Below, piece after piece: positions 43,167 through 53,968 of a DNA stretch of 64,000 bases; the first letter of the stretch is position 1, and every line of letters begins with the position of its first letter. The stretch lies in the NCBI RefSeq assembly GCF_002163715.1, contig NZ_CP015698.1, forward strand, positions 2,830,201-2,894,200. Reading direction: 5' to 3'. The stretch comes from Curvibacter sp. AEP1-3. Lineage in GTDB: Bacteria; Pseudomonadota; Gammaproteobacteria; Burkholderiales; Burkholderiaceae_C. The notes below the pieces were generated by a model. The model was not told the origin of the DNA. It did not search any database and saw only the letters and a list, made by a program, of their open reading frames with translations. The translations under genes and the position numbers were made by a program.

Positions 43167-44288
43167 TCAACGCGAGCCCACCGCCACCTTGCCGAAGACG
43201 CTCTGAGCCTCGCGCGGTAGGCAGCGCCAGTAGACGGGGTTGCCTTCCACTTGGCCACCCAATGCTGCGGCGGCGTGCCATCCCCAGCGCGGGTTGTAGA
43301 GGAAGGCACGGGCCAGGGCGATCAGGTTGGCATCGCCGGCTTGCAGAATGTCTTCCGCTTGCTGCGGCTCGGTGATCAGTCCTACCGCCGTGGTGACCAT
43401 GCCGGATGCCTCGCGGATGCGCTTCGCAAACGGCACCTGGTAGTTGGCACCCAGCGCAATTTTTTGCTGGGGCGAGACCCCGCCGCTCGACACGTGGATG
43501 AAGTCGCAGCCCAGCGCCTTGAGCTGCTGCGCAAACACCGCGCTTTGCTCGACATCCCACGCACCCTCCACCCAGTCGCTGGCAGAGATGCGTACACCCA
43601 GCACACCGCGGAAGGCGCTTCGCAGTGCGGCAAACACTTCCAGCGGAAAGCGCATGCGGTTTTCCAGGCCGCCCCCGTAGGCATCGGTGCGCTGGTTGGC
43701 GATGGGCGACAAAAACTCATGCATCAGGTAACCATGGGCCGCATGGAGTTCGATCGCCTCCACACCCAACCGGGCGCTACGAATCGCAGCTTCTACGAAC
43801 GCGGCTTTGACGCGCTCCATGCCTTCCAGTGTCAGCTCGGCGGGCGGTGGTTCCTGGGGCAACTGGGGAAGTGCTGAAGGACCTACCGGCTCCCACCCGC
43901 CCTCTTCACGCGCCAGCAGCTGCCCGCCCTGCCATGGCAGTTTGCTCGACGCTTTGCGACCCGCGTGCGCGAGTTGGATACATACCGCGGTGTGTGGCGC
44001 CAACTTGCGCGCGCGGTGCAGTTTGTCGGCCAAGGCGGCCTCGGTGCGGTCGTCCCACAGCCCGAGACAGGCGGGTGTAATGCGGCCTTCAGGCAACACG
44101 CCCGTGGCTTCGATGGTGAACATGGCGGCACCGCTATTGAGCAGGTTGCCCCAATGCATCAAATGCCAGTCAGTAGCCTCCCCGTTCATGGCTTGGTATT
44201 GGCACATGGGGGCCACCACAATCCGGTTAGGCAAAACGAGGCCGCCATCGGGCGAGGGGAGGGTGGTGGGGGTGAAGAGGAGGCTCAT
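43167..44288 (-). CDS. NADH:flavin oxidoreductase, old yellow enzyme (YqjM class)
   Basis: A 373-residue FMN-dependent TIM-barrel reductase of activated alkenes. PNRIVVAPMCQYQA (FMN-binding strand with the Cys of the YqjM class), IQLAHAGRKAS with the flavin-contact residues, IELHAAHGYLMHEFLSP with the substrate-binding His/His pair and ISASDWVEGAWD are typical. The C-terminal LIALARAFLYNPRWGWHAA matches thermophilic-like OYEs. The start is ATG 44288; there is no SD, but TATGCT lies 6 nt upstream. The physiological substrate is unknown. Confidence 0.92.
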   Translation of the reverse strand: MSLLFTPTTLPSPDGGLVLPNRIVVAPMCQYQAMNGEATDWHLMHWGNLLNSGAAMFTIEATGVLPEGRITPACLGLWDDRTEAALADKLHRARKLAPHTAVCIQLAHAGRKASSKLPWQGGQLLAREEGGWEPVGPSALPQLPQEPPPAELTLEGMERVKAAFVEAAIRSARLGVEAIELHAAHGYLMHEFLSPIANQRTDAYGGGLENRMRFPLEVFAALRSAFRGVLGVRISASDWVEGAWDVEQSAVFAQQLKALGCDFIHVSSGGVSPQQKIALGANYQVPFAKRIREASGMVTTAVGLITEPQQAEDILQAGDANLIALARAFLYNPRWGWHAAAALGGQVEGNPVYWRCLPREAQSVFGKVAVGSR

Positions 44289-44421
44289 GTCAAAAGCATA
44301 GCCCAAGGGCGCCAAGCGCGTGCGCTGCAGGGGTGTAAGGTCCGCCGAAACCCGCACCGGTAAAATCGCGACAGTTTTACGCTTCCACTCTTTCTTAACC
44401 TACCTCCCGGAGTTGCCCTCA

Positions 44422-46500
44422 ATGGCCCCCACCCCCAATACCAAAGACATGGCAAATGCCATCCGCGCACTGTCCATGGACGCTGTGCAACAAGCCAACT
44501 CCGGTCACCCCGGCGCCCCCATGGGCATGGCCGACATGGCAGTGGCATTGTGGGGTGAGCACCTGCGCCACAACCCCACCAACCCCCACTGGGCCAACCG
44601 CGACCGCTTCATCCTGTCCAACGGCCACGGCTCCATGCTGATCTATGCGTTGCTGCACCTGACCGGCTACAAGCTGCCTATCAACGAACTCAAGAACTTC
44701 CGCCAGCTGCACAGCAAAACCGCGGGTCACCCCGAGTTCGGTATCACCCCCGGCGTGGAAACCACCACCGGCCCCTTGGGCCAGGGCATCACCAACGCCG
44801 TGGGCTTTGCCTTGGCTGAAAAGCTGCTGGCCAAAGAATTCAACCGCGAAGGCCATGCCATCGTGGACCACCACACCCATGTGTTCATGGGTGACGGTTG
44901 CCTGATGGAAGGCATCAGCCACGAAGCCGCCGCACTGGCCGGCGCCTGGAAGCTGGGCAAGCTGATCGCCCTGTATGACGACAACGGCATCTCCATCGAC
45001 GGCCAGGTCGCTCCTTGGTTCATTGACAACACCGCCCAGCGTTTTGTGGCCTACGGCTGGAACGTGATCGGCCCCGTGGATGGTCACGATGCTGCTGCTG
45101 TCTCTGCTGCGATTGCACAAGCCAAGGCCGGCACCGACAACCGCCCCACCCTGATCATCAGCAAGACCCACATCGGCAAAGGCAGCCCCAACCGCGCCAA
45201 CACCTCCAAGGCCCATGGCGAGCCTTTGGGCGCTGAAGAAATCAAGCTCACCCGCGAAGCTATCGGCTGGAGCCACGCCCCCTTCGTGATCCCTAAAGAG
45301 GTTTATGCAGACTGGGACGCTAAGGAAAAAGGCAAGGCTGCAGAAGCGGCGTGGAACGACAAGTTCGCCGCGTACAAAGCCGCTTTCCCTGAGCTGGCCA
45401 AAGAGTTCGTGCGCCGCATGAAGGGCGACCTGCCCAAGAACTTCGTGCAGACCGCGGTGGACACCGTGATCGCTGCCCACCAGAAGGGCGAAACCGTGGC
45501 CAGCCGCAAGGCCAGCCAGTTGGCGCTGGAGTCTTTCACCGCTGCATTGCCCGAAATGCTGGGGGGCTCTGCCGACTTGACCGGCTCCAACCTGACCAAC
45601 ACCAAGAGCACGCCCAACCTGCGTTTTGACGCACTGACCGGCGACGTGGTGACCAACGAAGCTGGCCAGGGCGGCCGCCACATCAACTACGGTGTGCGCG
45701 AGTTCGGCATGGCTGCCATCATGAACGGCGTGGCCCTGCACGGTGGTTACATCCCTTACGGCGGCACTTTCCTGACCTTCAGCGACTACAGCCGCAACGC
45801 CATCCGCATGGCGGCTTTGATGAAGCTGCGCGTGGTGCACGTGTTCACCCACGACTCCATCGGTCTGGGCGAAGACGGCCCCACCCACCAGTCCATCGAG
45901 CACGCTGCTAGCCTGCGCCTGATCCCCAACCTGGATGTCTGGCGTCCCGCTGACACGGCCGAAACCGCCGTGGCATGGACGGTGGCTTTGCAAAACAAGG
46001 CCAAGCCTACTGCGCTGCTTTTGAGCCGCCAGAACATCGCTTACGCCGCCAAGTGCGACTCCGTTGCCGCCCCTGATGCCTCCGGCATCGACTCCATCAG
46101 CAAGGGCGCCTACGTGTTGTCCGAGCCGTCCGATGTGGGCATCAAGAAGAAGACCCAGGCGGTGATCATCGCCACCGGTTCCGAAGTACAGCTGGCGATT
46201 GCTGCGCAAAAGGTGCTGGCCGAGCGCAAGATCGCCGTGCGCGTGGTCTCCATGCCCTCCACCACCACCTTTGACCTGCAAAGCACCGAGTACAAGTCCA
46301 GCGTGTTGCCGGCCGGCGTGCCCCGCATTGCGGTGGAAATGGGCTCCACCGGTGGCTGGTGGAAGTACGGCACAGCCGCCGTTGTCGGTCTGGATACGTA
46401 CGGTGAATCGGCTCCCGCTCCGGTACTGTTCAAGCACTTCGGCTTCACGCCTGAGAACGTGGCAGACACCGTGGAGGCCGCATTGACCCGCAAAGTTTGA
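44422..46500 (+). CDS. tkt: Transketolase
   Basis: Thiamine-diphosphate enzyme of the pentose phosphate (and, where present, Calvin) pathway. The 692-residue protein has the three domains: N-terminal PP domain with [17 protein letters not shown] and the ThDP motif [14 protein letters not shown]; Pyr domain with FGMAAIMNG and [14 protein letters not shown]; and the C-terminal domain with [13 protein letters not shown] 44422 fits the family start. It is followed by gapA on the same strand after 97 nt, a common carbon-metabolism pair. Confidence 0.96.
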   Translation: MAPTPNTKDMANAIRALSMDAVQQANSGHPGAPMGMADMAVALWGEHLRHNPTNPHWANRDRFILSNGHGSMLIYALLHLTGYKLPINELKNFRQLHSKTAGHPEFGITPGVETTTGPLGQGITNAVGFALAEKLLAKEFNREGHAIVDHHTHVFMGDGCLMEGISHEAAALAGAWKLGKLIALYDDNGISIDGQVAPWFIDNTAQRFVAYGWNVIGPVDGHDAAAVSAAIAQAKAGTDNRPTLIISKTHIGKGSPNRANTSKAHGEPLGAEEIKLTREAIGWSHAPFVIPKEVYADWDAKEKGKAAEAAWNDKFAAYKAAFPELAKEFVRRMKGDLPKNFVQTAVDTVIAAHQKGETVASRKASQLALESFTAALPEMLGGSADLTGSNLTNTKSTPNLRFDALTGDVVTNEAGQGGRHINYGVREFGMAAIMNGVALHGGYIPYGGTFLTFSDYSRNAIRMAALMKLRVVHVFTHDSIGLGEDGPTHQSIEHAASLRLIPNLDVWRPADTAETAVAWTVALQNKAKPTALLLSRQNIAYAAKCDSVAAPDASGIDSISKGAYVLSEPSDVGIKKKTQAVIIATGSEVQLAIAAQKVLAERKIAVRVVSMPSTTTFDLQSTEYKSSVLPAGVPRIAVEMGSTGGWWKYGTAAVVGLDTYGESAPAPVLFKHFGFTPENVADTVEAALTRKV

Positions 46501-46579
46501 GTTGGCTCAAGCGGCGCGTATTTCTTGATGAAAAGCGCCGCTTACCAAGTGGTTACACCCGCTTATAGTTTCTAGTTGA

Positions 46580-47596
<1,017 letters not shown>

Positions 47597-47609
47597 AGTT
47601 CACCCCCGT

Positions 47610-47679
47610 GGCGGCTTTGCCGCCTCCCCCTTGCAGGGGGGCGCTACCTGCAGCCCGGCGGAGCCGGTTCTGCGGTAGC
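47610..47679. repeat. Three consecutive hairpins in the gapA 3' region
   Basis: Hairpin 1: GGCGGC/GCCGCC (47610-47624). Hairpin 2: CCCCC-TTGCA-GGGGG (47626-47640). Hairpin 3: GCTACC/GGTAGC (47643-47679) enclosing CCGGC/GCCGG. They lie between the gapA stop and its terminator. Such GC-rich blocks may be another dispersed repeat or an mRNA-stabilising element. Confidence 0.6.
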
Positions 47680-47706
47680 CTTGGAGGAACTCCCCCTCAT
47701 GCAAGC

Positions 47707-47733
47707 AAAACGCGCCTTCGGGCGCGTTTTTTT
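47707..47733 (+). terminator. Intrinsic terminator after gapA
   Basis: AAAACGCGCC and GGCGCGTTTT form a 10-bp stem with a stable TTCG tetraloop, followed by TTT. It also offers T-rich sequence on the minus strand for the convergent regulator gene. Confidence 0.92.
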
Positions 47734-47772
47734 ATGGGCGGTGGCGGAGCTTTTTTGGCGGAAGCAGATGCG

Positions 47773-48477
47773 TTATTCGCACTCGGCGCGCAGCGCCTGC
47801 AAATCCAGCAGCTCTATACAACCGCGTTGCACCTGCAACACCCCACGGGCCTTGAAGTCGCGCAGGATCTGGTTGGTGGTCTGGCGTGACACACCGATCA
47901 TCAAGGCCAGTTGTTCCTGGGTGACGGCCAGCACGCGCAAGGTACGGTCGCTTTCTGTGGCCTGGCCGTAACTCAGGGCCATGGTCAGCAGGCGCCGTGC
48001 GAGGCGCTGGGGCGCAGGCAACACTGTTTGTTCCTCCATGCTCACAAAGGCTAGGCGTAGCTTGTCTGCCATAAGTACTGCGAGGTCTCGCCAATGCACC
48101 GGGTGGCTTCCAAGCCATGCGAGCAACTCTTCATGAGGTACGTGTAGCAATGTGCAAGGTTCGGCCGCATGGGCGTCGTGGGTGCGGGCAGAGCCGTCAA
48201 ACACCGAAATCTCCCCGAACCATTGGGGCGGCGACAGCAGCACCAACACAGCCTCACGCGCCCCGTCTCCCTCGCCACTGTGCCCGGAGATGCGGATGGT
48301 GCCGCGCACCACGGCATAGAGACCGCAGGGCGCGGCGTCCCGCAGAAACAGCTTTTCGCCGGCCTGCAGTTGGCGTACACGGGCCATGTCCAGCAAGCCT
48401 TGGGCAAAGTCCGGCGGCAGCTGGGCAAACCAGCGACCGCTGCGCAGCATGGGCAAATGGCTGGAAACGTCGGGCAT
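47773..48477 (-). CDS. Crp/Fnr-family transcriptional regulator
   Basis: A 234-residue regulator. The N-terminal cyclic-nucleotide-binding-like domain (about 20-135) has LQAGEKLFLRDAAPCGLYAV and GEISVFDG. The C-terminal winged helix (about 155-225) has the recognition helix VSRQTTNQILRDF in VTQEQLALMIGVSRQT. The residues that contact cAMP in CRP are not clearly conserved and an Fe-S cysteine cluster as in FNR is not obvious, so the signal is unknown. ATG 48477 was chosen; a GTG 12 nt earlier is also possible. It is divergent from the Mpo1-like gene. Confidence 0.87.
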   Translation of the reverse strand: MPDVSSHLPMLRSGRWFAQLPPDFAQGLLDMARVRQLQAGEKLFLRDAAPCGLYAVVRGTIRISGHSGEGDGAREAVLVLLSPPQWFGEISVFDGSARTHDAHAAEPCTLLHVPHEELLAWLGSHPVHWRDLAVLMADKLRLAFVSMEEQTVLPAPQRLARRLLTMALSYGQATESDRTLRVLAVTQEQLALMIGVSRQTTNQILRDFKARGVLQVQRGCIELLDLQALRAECE

Positions 48478-48572
48478 CAGGGCTTTCACTAGGTGGGGTG
48501 TGATGTGTCGGCTACTTGACAGACGGCAAGCATACCTGCACCCATGATCCGCCCAGAGCCAAGGAGACAAAC

Positions 48573-49094
48573 ATGAAAAACCTCACCGATCACCTAACCC
48601 AATACGCCGCCTATCACCAGGACGGACGCAACGTTGCCACCCACTTTGTAGGAATCCCCATGATCGTGCTGGCGGTCACCATCCTGCTGTCGCGCCCCCA
48701 GTGGGCAGCTGCGGGTTTGCACCTTAGCCCGGCCGTTCTGGTGGCGCTGGCTTCTACCTGGTTCTATACACGGCTGGATGCGCGCTTCGGTGTCGTCATG
48801 GCAGTCTTGTTGGCGGCCGCGCTGGCGGCCAGCCAGTGGTTTGCCGCGCAGAGCACCAGCGTCTGGCTGGGTTGGGGTATCGGCTTGTTTGTGGTGGGTT
48901 GGGCCTTCCAGTTTGTGGGCCATTATTTCGAGGGCAAAAAACCCGCCTTTGTGGATGACCTGATCGGCCTGCTGGTGGGACCCCTGTTTCTGGTGGCCGA
49001 GGTGGCCTTCCATCTGAACATGCGCACGGATGTGCGTGATGAAATCCGCCGCCGTCTGGGCACTGCATCCGCACCCGGCGGCCTTGCCGCATGA
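48573..49094 (+). CDS. Mpo1-like (DUF962) membrane protein
   Basis: A 173-residue membrane protein of the DUF962/Mpo1 family. Conserved His residues are present in YAAYHQDGRNVATHFVGIP near the start and in FVGHYFEGKKPAFVDDLIGLL in the second half. Four hydrophobic segments are seen. Yeast Mpo1 is an iron-dependent dioxygenase acting on 2-hydroxy fatty acids; bacterial members are less studied. AAGGAG lies 8 nt before ATG 48573. It overlaps the BASS symporter gene by 4 nt. Confidence 0.87.
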   Translation: MKNLTDHLTQYAAYHQDGRNVATHFVGIPMIVLAVTILLSRPQWAAAGLHLSPAVLVALASTWFYTRLDARFGVVMAVLLAAALAASQWFAAQSTSVWLGWGIGLFVVGWAFQFVGHYFEGKKPAFVDDLIGLLVGPLFLVAEVAFHLNMRTDVRDEIRRRLGTASAPGGLAA

Positions 49095-49948
49095 GCTTTA
49101 CTGCCGCCCTGCCCAGCCTGTTGCTGGTCGCTCTGGCATTGGTCATGTTCGGCCTCGGGCTGTCATTGACCGTGCAAGACTTCGCGCGCCTGCGCCAGCA
49201 TCCGCGTTCGGTCTTGCTGGCTTTGGTACTCCAGATGTTGGTATTGCCGGCCTGTGCTGTGGCGCTGATTGTGCTGATGGGTGTCCAGCCCATTTACGCC
49301 GTGGGCCTGATGCTGCTGGCGGCCTCTCCCGGTGGAGTGTCTGCCAACTTGTTCAGCCATCTCTTCGGCGGCAATGTGGCCATGAACATCTCGCTCACGG
49401 CCATTAACACTGTGCTCTCCATCGTCAGCCTGCCGCTCATTGCCAACTGGGCCATCGCGACCTACCTGCAAAGCGGGCAGGTGGTGCCCCTGCAATTCGG
49501 CAAGGTGCTGGAAGTGGTGGCCGTGGTTATGGTGCCGGTGGTCATCGGCATGGTGGTGCGCCACCATCGTCCCGGGTTTAGCGAGCGCATGGGGCCGCCC
49601 ATGAAAGTGTTCAGCGCGCTGGTCTTGGCCGCCTTTTCGTTGATTGCCATTGTCAAGGAATGGGCAGCGCTCTCGGAGTCGTTCAGCAGTCTGGGACCTG
49701 TGGTGCTGTTGTTCAATCTGGTGAGTCTGTTGGCGGGTTACTACCTCTCGCGGGGCGCGGGGCTGGACAAACCCATTGCCACAGCAGTGAGCTTCGAGAT
49801 TGGAATCCACAACTCGACCCTTGCCATCTTTGTTGCGATGGCTGTCTTGGGCAATTTGCAATTGGCTCTGCCTGCTGCCATCTATTCGGTCAGCATGTAC
49901 CTCACTGCAACAGCGTTTGGATTTTTGGTGCTGCGCCGGGGCGGGTAA
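49091..49948 (+). CDS. Bile acid:sodium symporter (BASS) family transporter
   Basis: A 285-residue inner-membrane protein with about nine membrane helices. The family motif ASPGGVSANLFSHLFGGNVAMNISLT (read here as ASPGGVSANLFSHL and GGNVAMNISLT) lies near 78-103, and EIGIHNSTLAIFVA matches the second crossover sodium site. BASS members take up organic anions such as pantoate or pyruvate with sodium; the substrate here is not known. Its start overlaps the Mpo1-like gene as ATGA. Confidence 0.9.
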   Translation: MSFTAALPSLLLVALALVMFGLGLSLTVQDFARLRQHPRSVLLALVLQMLVLPACAVALIVLMGVQPIYAVGLMLLAASPGGVSANLFSHLFGGNVAMNISLTAINTVLSIVSLPLIANWAIATYLQSGQVVPLQFGKVLEVVAVVMVPVVIGMVVRHHRPGFSERMGPPMKVFSALVLAAFSLIAIVKEWAALSESFSSLGPVVLLFNLVSLLAGYYLSRGAGLDKPIATAVSFEIGIHNSTLAIFVAMAVLGNLQLALPAAIYSVSMYLTATAFGFLVLRRGG

Positions 49949-49957
49949 GCTCCCTGC

Positions 49958-50836
49958 ATGCAAACCGGTGTTCTTTATGCGGCCCTGGCCTATCTGGCTT
50001 GGGGCCTCTTCCCCATCTATTTCAAACAACTCTCAGTCATCCCCGCCCTGGAGGTGGTGATGCACCGCACCGTCTGGTGCATGGTCTTGCTGCTGGCGGT
50101 GTTGGCCGTGCGCCGGCAGTGGGCTTGGCTGGGTGCGGTGTGGCGCATGCCCAAGGTCATGGGCGCATTTGCCCTCTCGGCGGTGCTCCTGGGGATCAAT
50201 TGGCTGGTGTACGTGTGGGCTGTACAAAACGGCCATGTGCTGGACGCCAGCCTCGGCTACTTCATTCTCCCGCTGGTCAACGTGGGGCTGGGTTTTGTGT
50301 TCCTGCAAGAACGCCCTCGCCCCGGGCAATGGCTGGCCGTCGCGGTAGCCGCTGCCGGTGTGCTTTGGCTGGCCTTGCTCTCGGGCCATGTGCCATGGGT
50401 GGCATTGGTGCTGGCCGTCACCTTCGGGTTCTACGGCCTGCTACGCAAAGTGGGCGCACTGGGCGCGCTGGAAGGGTTGACGCTGGAGACCCTGGTGCTC
50501 GCGCCATTTGCTGGGGGCTTGTTGCTGTGGTGGGGTCTGCACGGGCAGGGTGCATTGGTGCAGGGTAGCGCGGCAGACATCGGATGGCTGCTGTTGGCCG
50601 GGCCCTTTACGGCGGTGCCATTGCTGCTGTTTGCAGCCGGCGCGCGCCGCGTGTCAATGGCGACCATGGGCATCCTGCAATACATCTCGCCCAGCTTGCA
50701 ACTGTTGATCGGTGTGTGGCTGTATGGCGAGCCGTTCGCCTCGGCACGGGCCATCGGTTTTTGCCTGATATGGGCAGCGCTGGTGGTGTACAGCTTGGAG
50801 GGCTGGTGGTTCAGTCGCCGCAGTGCGGCGCTTTGA
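49958..50836 (+). CDS. rarD: RarD, EamA-family transporter
   Basis: A 292-residue drug/metabolite transporter with ten membrane helices. The RarD signatures are present: YLAWGLFPIYFKQL at the start, EVVMHRTVWCMVLLL, GINWLVYVWAVQNGHVLDASLGYFI and GILQYISPSLQLLIGVWLYGEPF. It starts 9 nt after the BASS gene and probably belongs to the same operon. It converges with the glycan ligase gene at a 4-nt gap. Confidence 0.92.
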   Translation: MQTGVLYAALAYLAWGLFPIYFKQLSVIPALEVVMHRTVWCMVLLLAVLAVRRQWAWLGAVWRMPKVMGAFALSAVLLGINWLVYVWAVQNGHVLDASLGYFILPLVNVGLGFVFLQERPRPGQWLAVAVAAAGVLWLALLSGHVPWVALVLAVTFGFYGLLRKVGALGALEGLTLETLVLAPFAGGLLLWWGLHGQGALVQGSAADIGWLLLAGPFTAVPLLLFAAGARRVSMATMGILQYISPSLQLLIGVWLYGEPFASARAIGFCLIWAALVVYSLEGWWFSRRSAAL

Positions 50837-50840
50837 GCAC

Positions 50841-52355
50841 TCAGTAGCCTTCGCGGTACGCTGCCCGCCATTGCCGGCGAATGTGCTCGGTGAGCGGGCT
50901 TTCCATACTCAAGAGAGCGGCACTTTCCAGTAGCACCGCAATGACCTTGGGCTCTGGCGAAAAGTGCAGGGTTTGCAGGGACGCTTTGTATAGCGCCTCT
51001 GCCGTCTCTGACGTGACCGGCGTAGTGGTCACATAAGCAAACTGCACCTCCCCACGGAAGATGACCGAGTCGCGCACTTTGTTCAGCGTGTCTTCACGCC
51101 ACATGTCGGCGCGGAGTGCGGGCGGCATATAGAGTTGGCTGACGCGCCAGTAGTCCCAACCGGCGTAGGCGGTCGTGGTGATCAGCAAGCCGGCTACACC
51201 GCTCGCCAGTACCGGCAGCCCGGGCCAGTGCAAAAGTGGGCGTCCGCAAAGCATGCCTGCTGCGAGTACGGCAGCTACCTGAAACGGGGCATACCACAGC
51301 GGATACTCCAGCAGGCTGTGCACGGCCAACACCATCAGTACGCCCCAGGCCAGCTGGCGGGTGGCAGACACTTCACGCCAAGGGCGCGCCCGCAATGTCA
51401 GTACCAAAGCGGCACCACACAGCGCCACCGATGCTGGCACGCCAAGCGTGACGGCAAGATGCAGGGGCAGGTTGTGTGCGTTGTCCAGAATGTCGTTGAA
51501 GCGTTCGCCGGCATAAGGGTGCATGAAGTGGGCAAACTTCAGCTCACCCCACCCCCATCCGACCCAGGGCCGCTCGCGGATCAGCTCCAGCACATTGGCC
51601 CAGAGTACGGTGCGAGCTTCGCCGCGCCTGGTTTCATTGAAACGGTCCAGCGTACTACTGGGCTCCAAGCCACTAACCGCTTGCAGAAGTAAAGGCAGCA
51701 CGATATTGGCCGCCAGATACAGGCCCAGTGCCAGCACGCTCCATCGCAGCAGGGGGCGCTGGCCGTGCGTCTCCCATACCAGTGCCAGTCCGGCAATCAG
51801 CAGCCATTGCACGGCCCCAGTGCGCGAGCTGCTGGCCGCATTGCCTGCCGCCAAGAGAAGCACCGCGGCAGCAATCAGCCACTGCCGCAGTCTGTGTGCC
51901 GGGTACAGGTCGCGTTTTGCCGGCCACTGCGCTATGAACAACAGGCTCAGCAGCCCGATGGAGGTGAGTGACGCAAACTGGTTGCGTTGCCGCAGGTTGG
52001 CGAACGCATTGCCAGTGGTGGTGCGGGTGATCCACTCACTTAGCCAGCCCTCTACGGCCCCAAAGTACTGCAGCAGAGCCATGATCGAGCTCAGTAGCGC
52101 TGCCACCAGCCATGCCACGGCCACTGTGCGCACCAGTTGGTGCAGCGAGAGCCAACGTCCACCCATCGCCCAAACGAACAGAAAGCCCGCGCTGGCAGCT
52201 GCTGTGACGAAGCGTTGCATCATGTCCGGGTTGGGGCCCCAGCTGAAGGGATGCACCCACGGAAAGGCCACGCACAGCGCCAGGCAAATGAGCCAAAAAA
52301 ATGGCGTGTCTGCAGTTTGAAAACTGGAGAAGCGCTGCGTTGGTTCGAATCGCAT
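50841..52355 (-). CDS. O-antigen ligase/polymerase family protein (Wzy/PglL type)
   Basis: A 504-residue membrane protein with about 11-12 hydrophobic helices. The Wzy_C core is near residues 190-330: GNAASSSRTGAVQWLLIAGLA, then the large periplasmic loop with ARTVLWANVLELIRERPWVG, GWGELKFA and NDILDNAHNLPLHLAVTLG, whose His is the conserved catalytic or donor-binding residue of ligases. A C-terminal tail of about 110 residues is soluble. The pattern fits PglL-type oligosaccharyltransferases, which glycosylate pilins or other proteins, as well as O-antigen ligases. Its ATG overlaps the stop of the upstream GNAT-aminotransferase gene (TAATG). Confidence 0.82.
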   Translation of the reverse strand: MRFEPTQRFSSFQTADTPFFWLICLALCVAFPWVHPFSWGPNPDMMQRFVTAAASAGFLFVWAMGGRWLSLHQLVRTVAVAWLVAALLSSIMALLQYFGAVEGWLSEWITRTTTGNAFANLRQRNQFASLTSIGLLSLLFIAQWPAKRDLYPAHRLRQWLIAAAVLLLAAGNAASSSRTGAVQWLLIAGLALVWETHGQRPLLRWSVLALGLYLAANIVLPLLLQAVSGLEPSSTLDRFNETRRGEARTVLWANVLELIRERPWVGWGWGELKFAHFMHPYAGERFNDILDNAHNLPLHLAVTLGVPASVALCGAALVLTLRARPWREVSATRQLAWGVLMVLAVHSLLEYPLWYAPFQVAAVLAAGMLCGRPLLHWPGLPVLASGVAGLLITTTAYAGWDYWRVSQLYMPPALRADMWREDTLNKVRDSVIFRGEVQFAYVTTTPVTSETAEALYKASLQTLHFSPEPKVIAVLLESAALLSMESPLTEHIRRQWRAAYREGY

Positions 52356-53968
52356 TAGGTGACTTTGGCTTCGAGTTCAGTACATAACGCGGTAACTGCT
52401 AAAGAAGACACTTGCCCCATCAGACAGATTTGTAGCCAGTTCCTCCGCATAAGGTAAGTGCTTGCGAAGCTGCATTCGAATCCGGCATCCAGAAGTTCCT
52501 CTCCCAACTTCTTGGATGAAATGCTGGACGGCAACTGGAGTGTGAATATGGCGGGGGAGCGGGTGGCGTTGTTGACAATTAGTGATGCCTTCAACTTCTG
52601 CAACGTGACAAGCAGTGACTCTTCTGCCTTCGCGCTTCCTTTCCAGAAGGTCACAGGTGAAACACGCAACGCGGCGCCCAAGGCCTCCAGCAGGTTGGAG
52701 GATCCGCTGAAAGGTACTCCTGAACTTTCAGAGTAATTCTGAAGATTCAGATAGCCGGGGATGGCCTGAGCTTCAAGACTTTTTGACTCCCACAGCTTAT
52801 CGGGATCATAGAAAACCATGGCGAGCCCAGTGAGTGCTGCCAACCCTTTGCCGCTCACCGAACTAGCTGCACGCGCACGACTCCAATCACACGGAACTAC
52901 ACCCAACGTACTGGTGCCGTCGATATGGAGAAACAAACCATTCGCGTCACACAGATCTTGCAACTGACCCACATCATTCAACTGGCCAGTTGAGGTTTCG
53001 CAGTGCACGCACCAAACCCATCGAATATCCGTGTTGGTTTGCAGATGGTCGGTAATGGCTTCAATATCCCATGCCGCACCCCATTCCTGTTGATGATGGA
53101 TGTAGTCCAAGTCAAAGCCATCGGCGTGTTTGACCAAGCGTTCGCCGAACTCACCGTTGGAAATAATCAGGCCTCTGCTCGCAAGTAGTTTGATGTGAGC
53201 GGCAATGACGTCGTTTGCGAGGCTGCCCGAACCGGAAAGAATCTCGACGGCCTTGCAATTTGAAAGTTGCATCAAATCCAACTTGCACTTAGTCAAAAGT
53301 GCTTGATACCGGACCGACCGATGTGAGTAAGGCCGCTGTCCAACCGCCTCCAAGACAGAGGGATGAATATTGACAGGTCCGGGAAGAAAACAATATGGAG
53401 CTTTTGACGTAGCTTCACTTGCGGACTCCCCAACCGGCAACGCCTTGAGTTGGCGATTGACCGTTTTGCGGGTCATATACATGGGTTGGTAGCGCGCTCC
53501 TTCGGTGCCCACTGTCTCGGCAAAGGACTTGAAACCGAGGCGCTCGTACATCGGAATGTTTTCCACCCGTCCCGAAATCAGTGCCCTGTCGAAGCCCTGA
53601 GACATGCAGTGCTTGAACAATGCTTGGAACAGTTCCCTGAGTACTCTACTGTGCCGGTGAGTCGGTTGAATTGCCAGCAACCTGATCTCACAAACCGATT
53701 CACCTGGTTGCATGTAATCATCGAGATTCGACAGTTTGGAATCCAATGAGAATGGCCGTTGATTGCGCAGTGCCAACATACCGACGATTTCATTCTCTAC
53801 TTTGGCTATGAAGTAGGTGTTCTCTGCATGAAACTTGTCGACCAATTTGCGATCGGGGTTGGTTTGATGCTGCGGTATTTCCTCAACAAAGGTTGCGTAG
53901 TTGAGTTGTGCGATTTGTGTGAATTCAGCGCTTTCGTTTGCAATTTTGATTTCTATGTGCTTTGCCAT
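52355..53968 (-). CDS. GNAT acyltransferase-class V aminotransferase fusion
   Basis: A 537-residue two-domain protein. Residues 1-165 are a GNAT-like acyltransferase (VCEIRLLAIQPTHRHSRVLRELFQALF is motif A; MYERLGFKSF near its end). Residues about 190-535 are a PLP-dependent class V aminotransferase: FLPGPVNIHPSVLEAVG, YQALLTKCK, GSGSLANDVI, CVHCETSTGQLND, LHIDGTSTLGVVPCDW and SGKGLAALTGLAMVFYD with the PLP lysine. The second part resembles serine-glyoxylate and 2-aminoethylphosphonate aminotransferases. GC (near 48%) is far below that of neighbours, which suggests transfer. ATG 53968 or 53977 may be the start. Confidence 0.82.
   Translation of the reverse strand: MAKHIEIKIANESAEFTQIAQLNYATFVEEIPQHQTNPDRKLVDKFHAENTYFIAKVENEIVGMLALRNQRPFSLDSKLSNLDDYMQPGESVCEIRLLAIQPTHRHSRVLRELFQALFKHCMSQGFDRALISGRVENIPMYERLGFKSFAETVGTEGARYQPMYMTRKTVNRQLKALPVGESASEATSKAPYCFLPGPVNIHPSVLEAVGQRPYSHRSVRYQALLTKCKLDLMQLSNCKAVEILSGSGSLANDVIAAHIKLLASRGLIISNGEFGERLVKHADGFDLDYIHHQQEWGAAWDIEAITDHLQTNTDIRWVWCVHCETSTGQLNDVGQLQDLCDANGLFLHIDGTSTLGVVPCDWSRARAASSVSGKGLAALTGLAMVFYDPDKLWESKSLEAQAIPGYLNLQNYSESSGVPFSGSSNLLEALGAALRVSPVTFWKGSAKAEESLLVTLQKLKASLIVNNATRSPAIFTLQLPSSISSKKLGEELLDAGFECSFASTYLMRRNWLQICLMGQVSSLAVTALCTELEAKVT

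Noticed and set aside
44419..46437. A 672-codon open frame on the minus strand
   Set aside because: Antisense to tkt throughout; composition is that of a mirror frame, with no start signals or domains.
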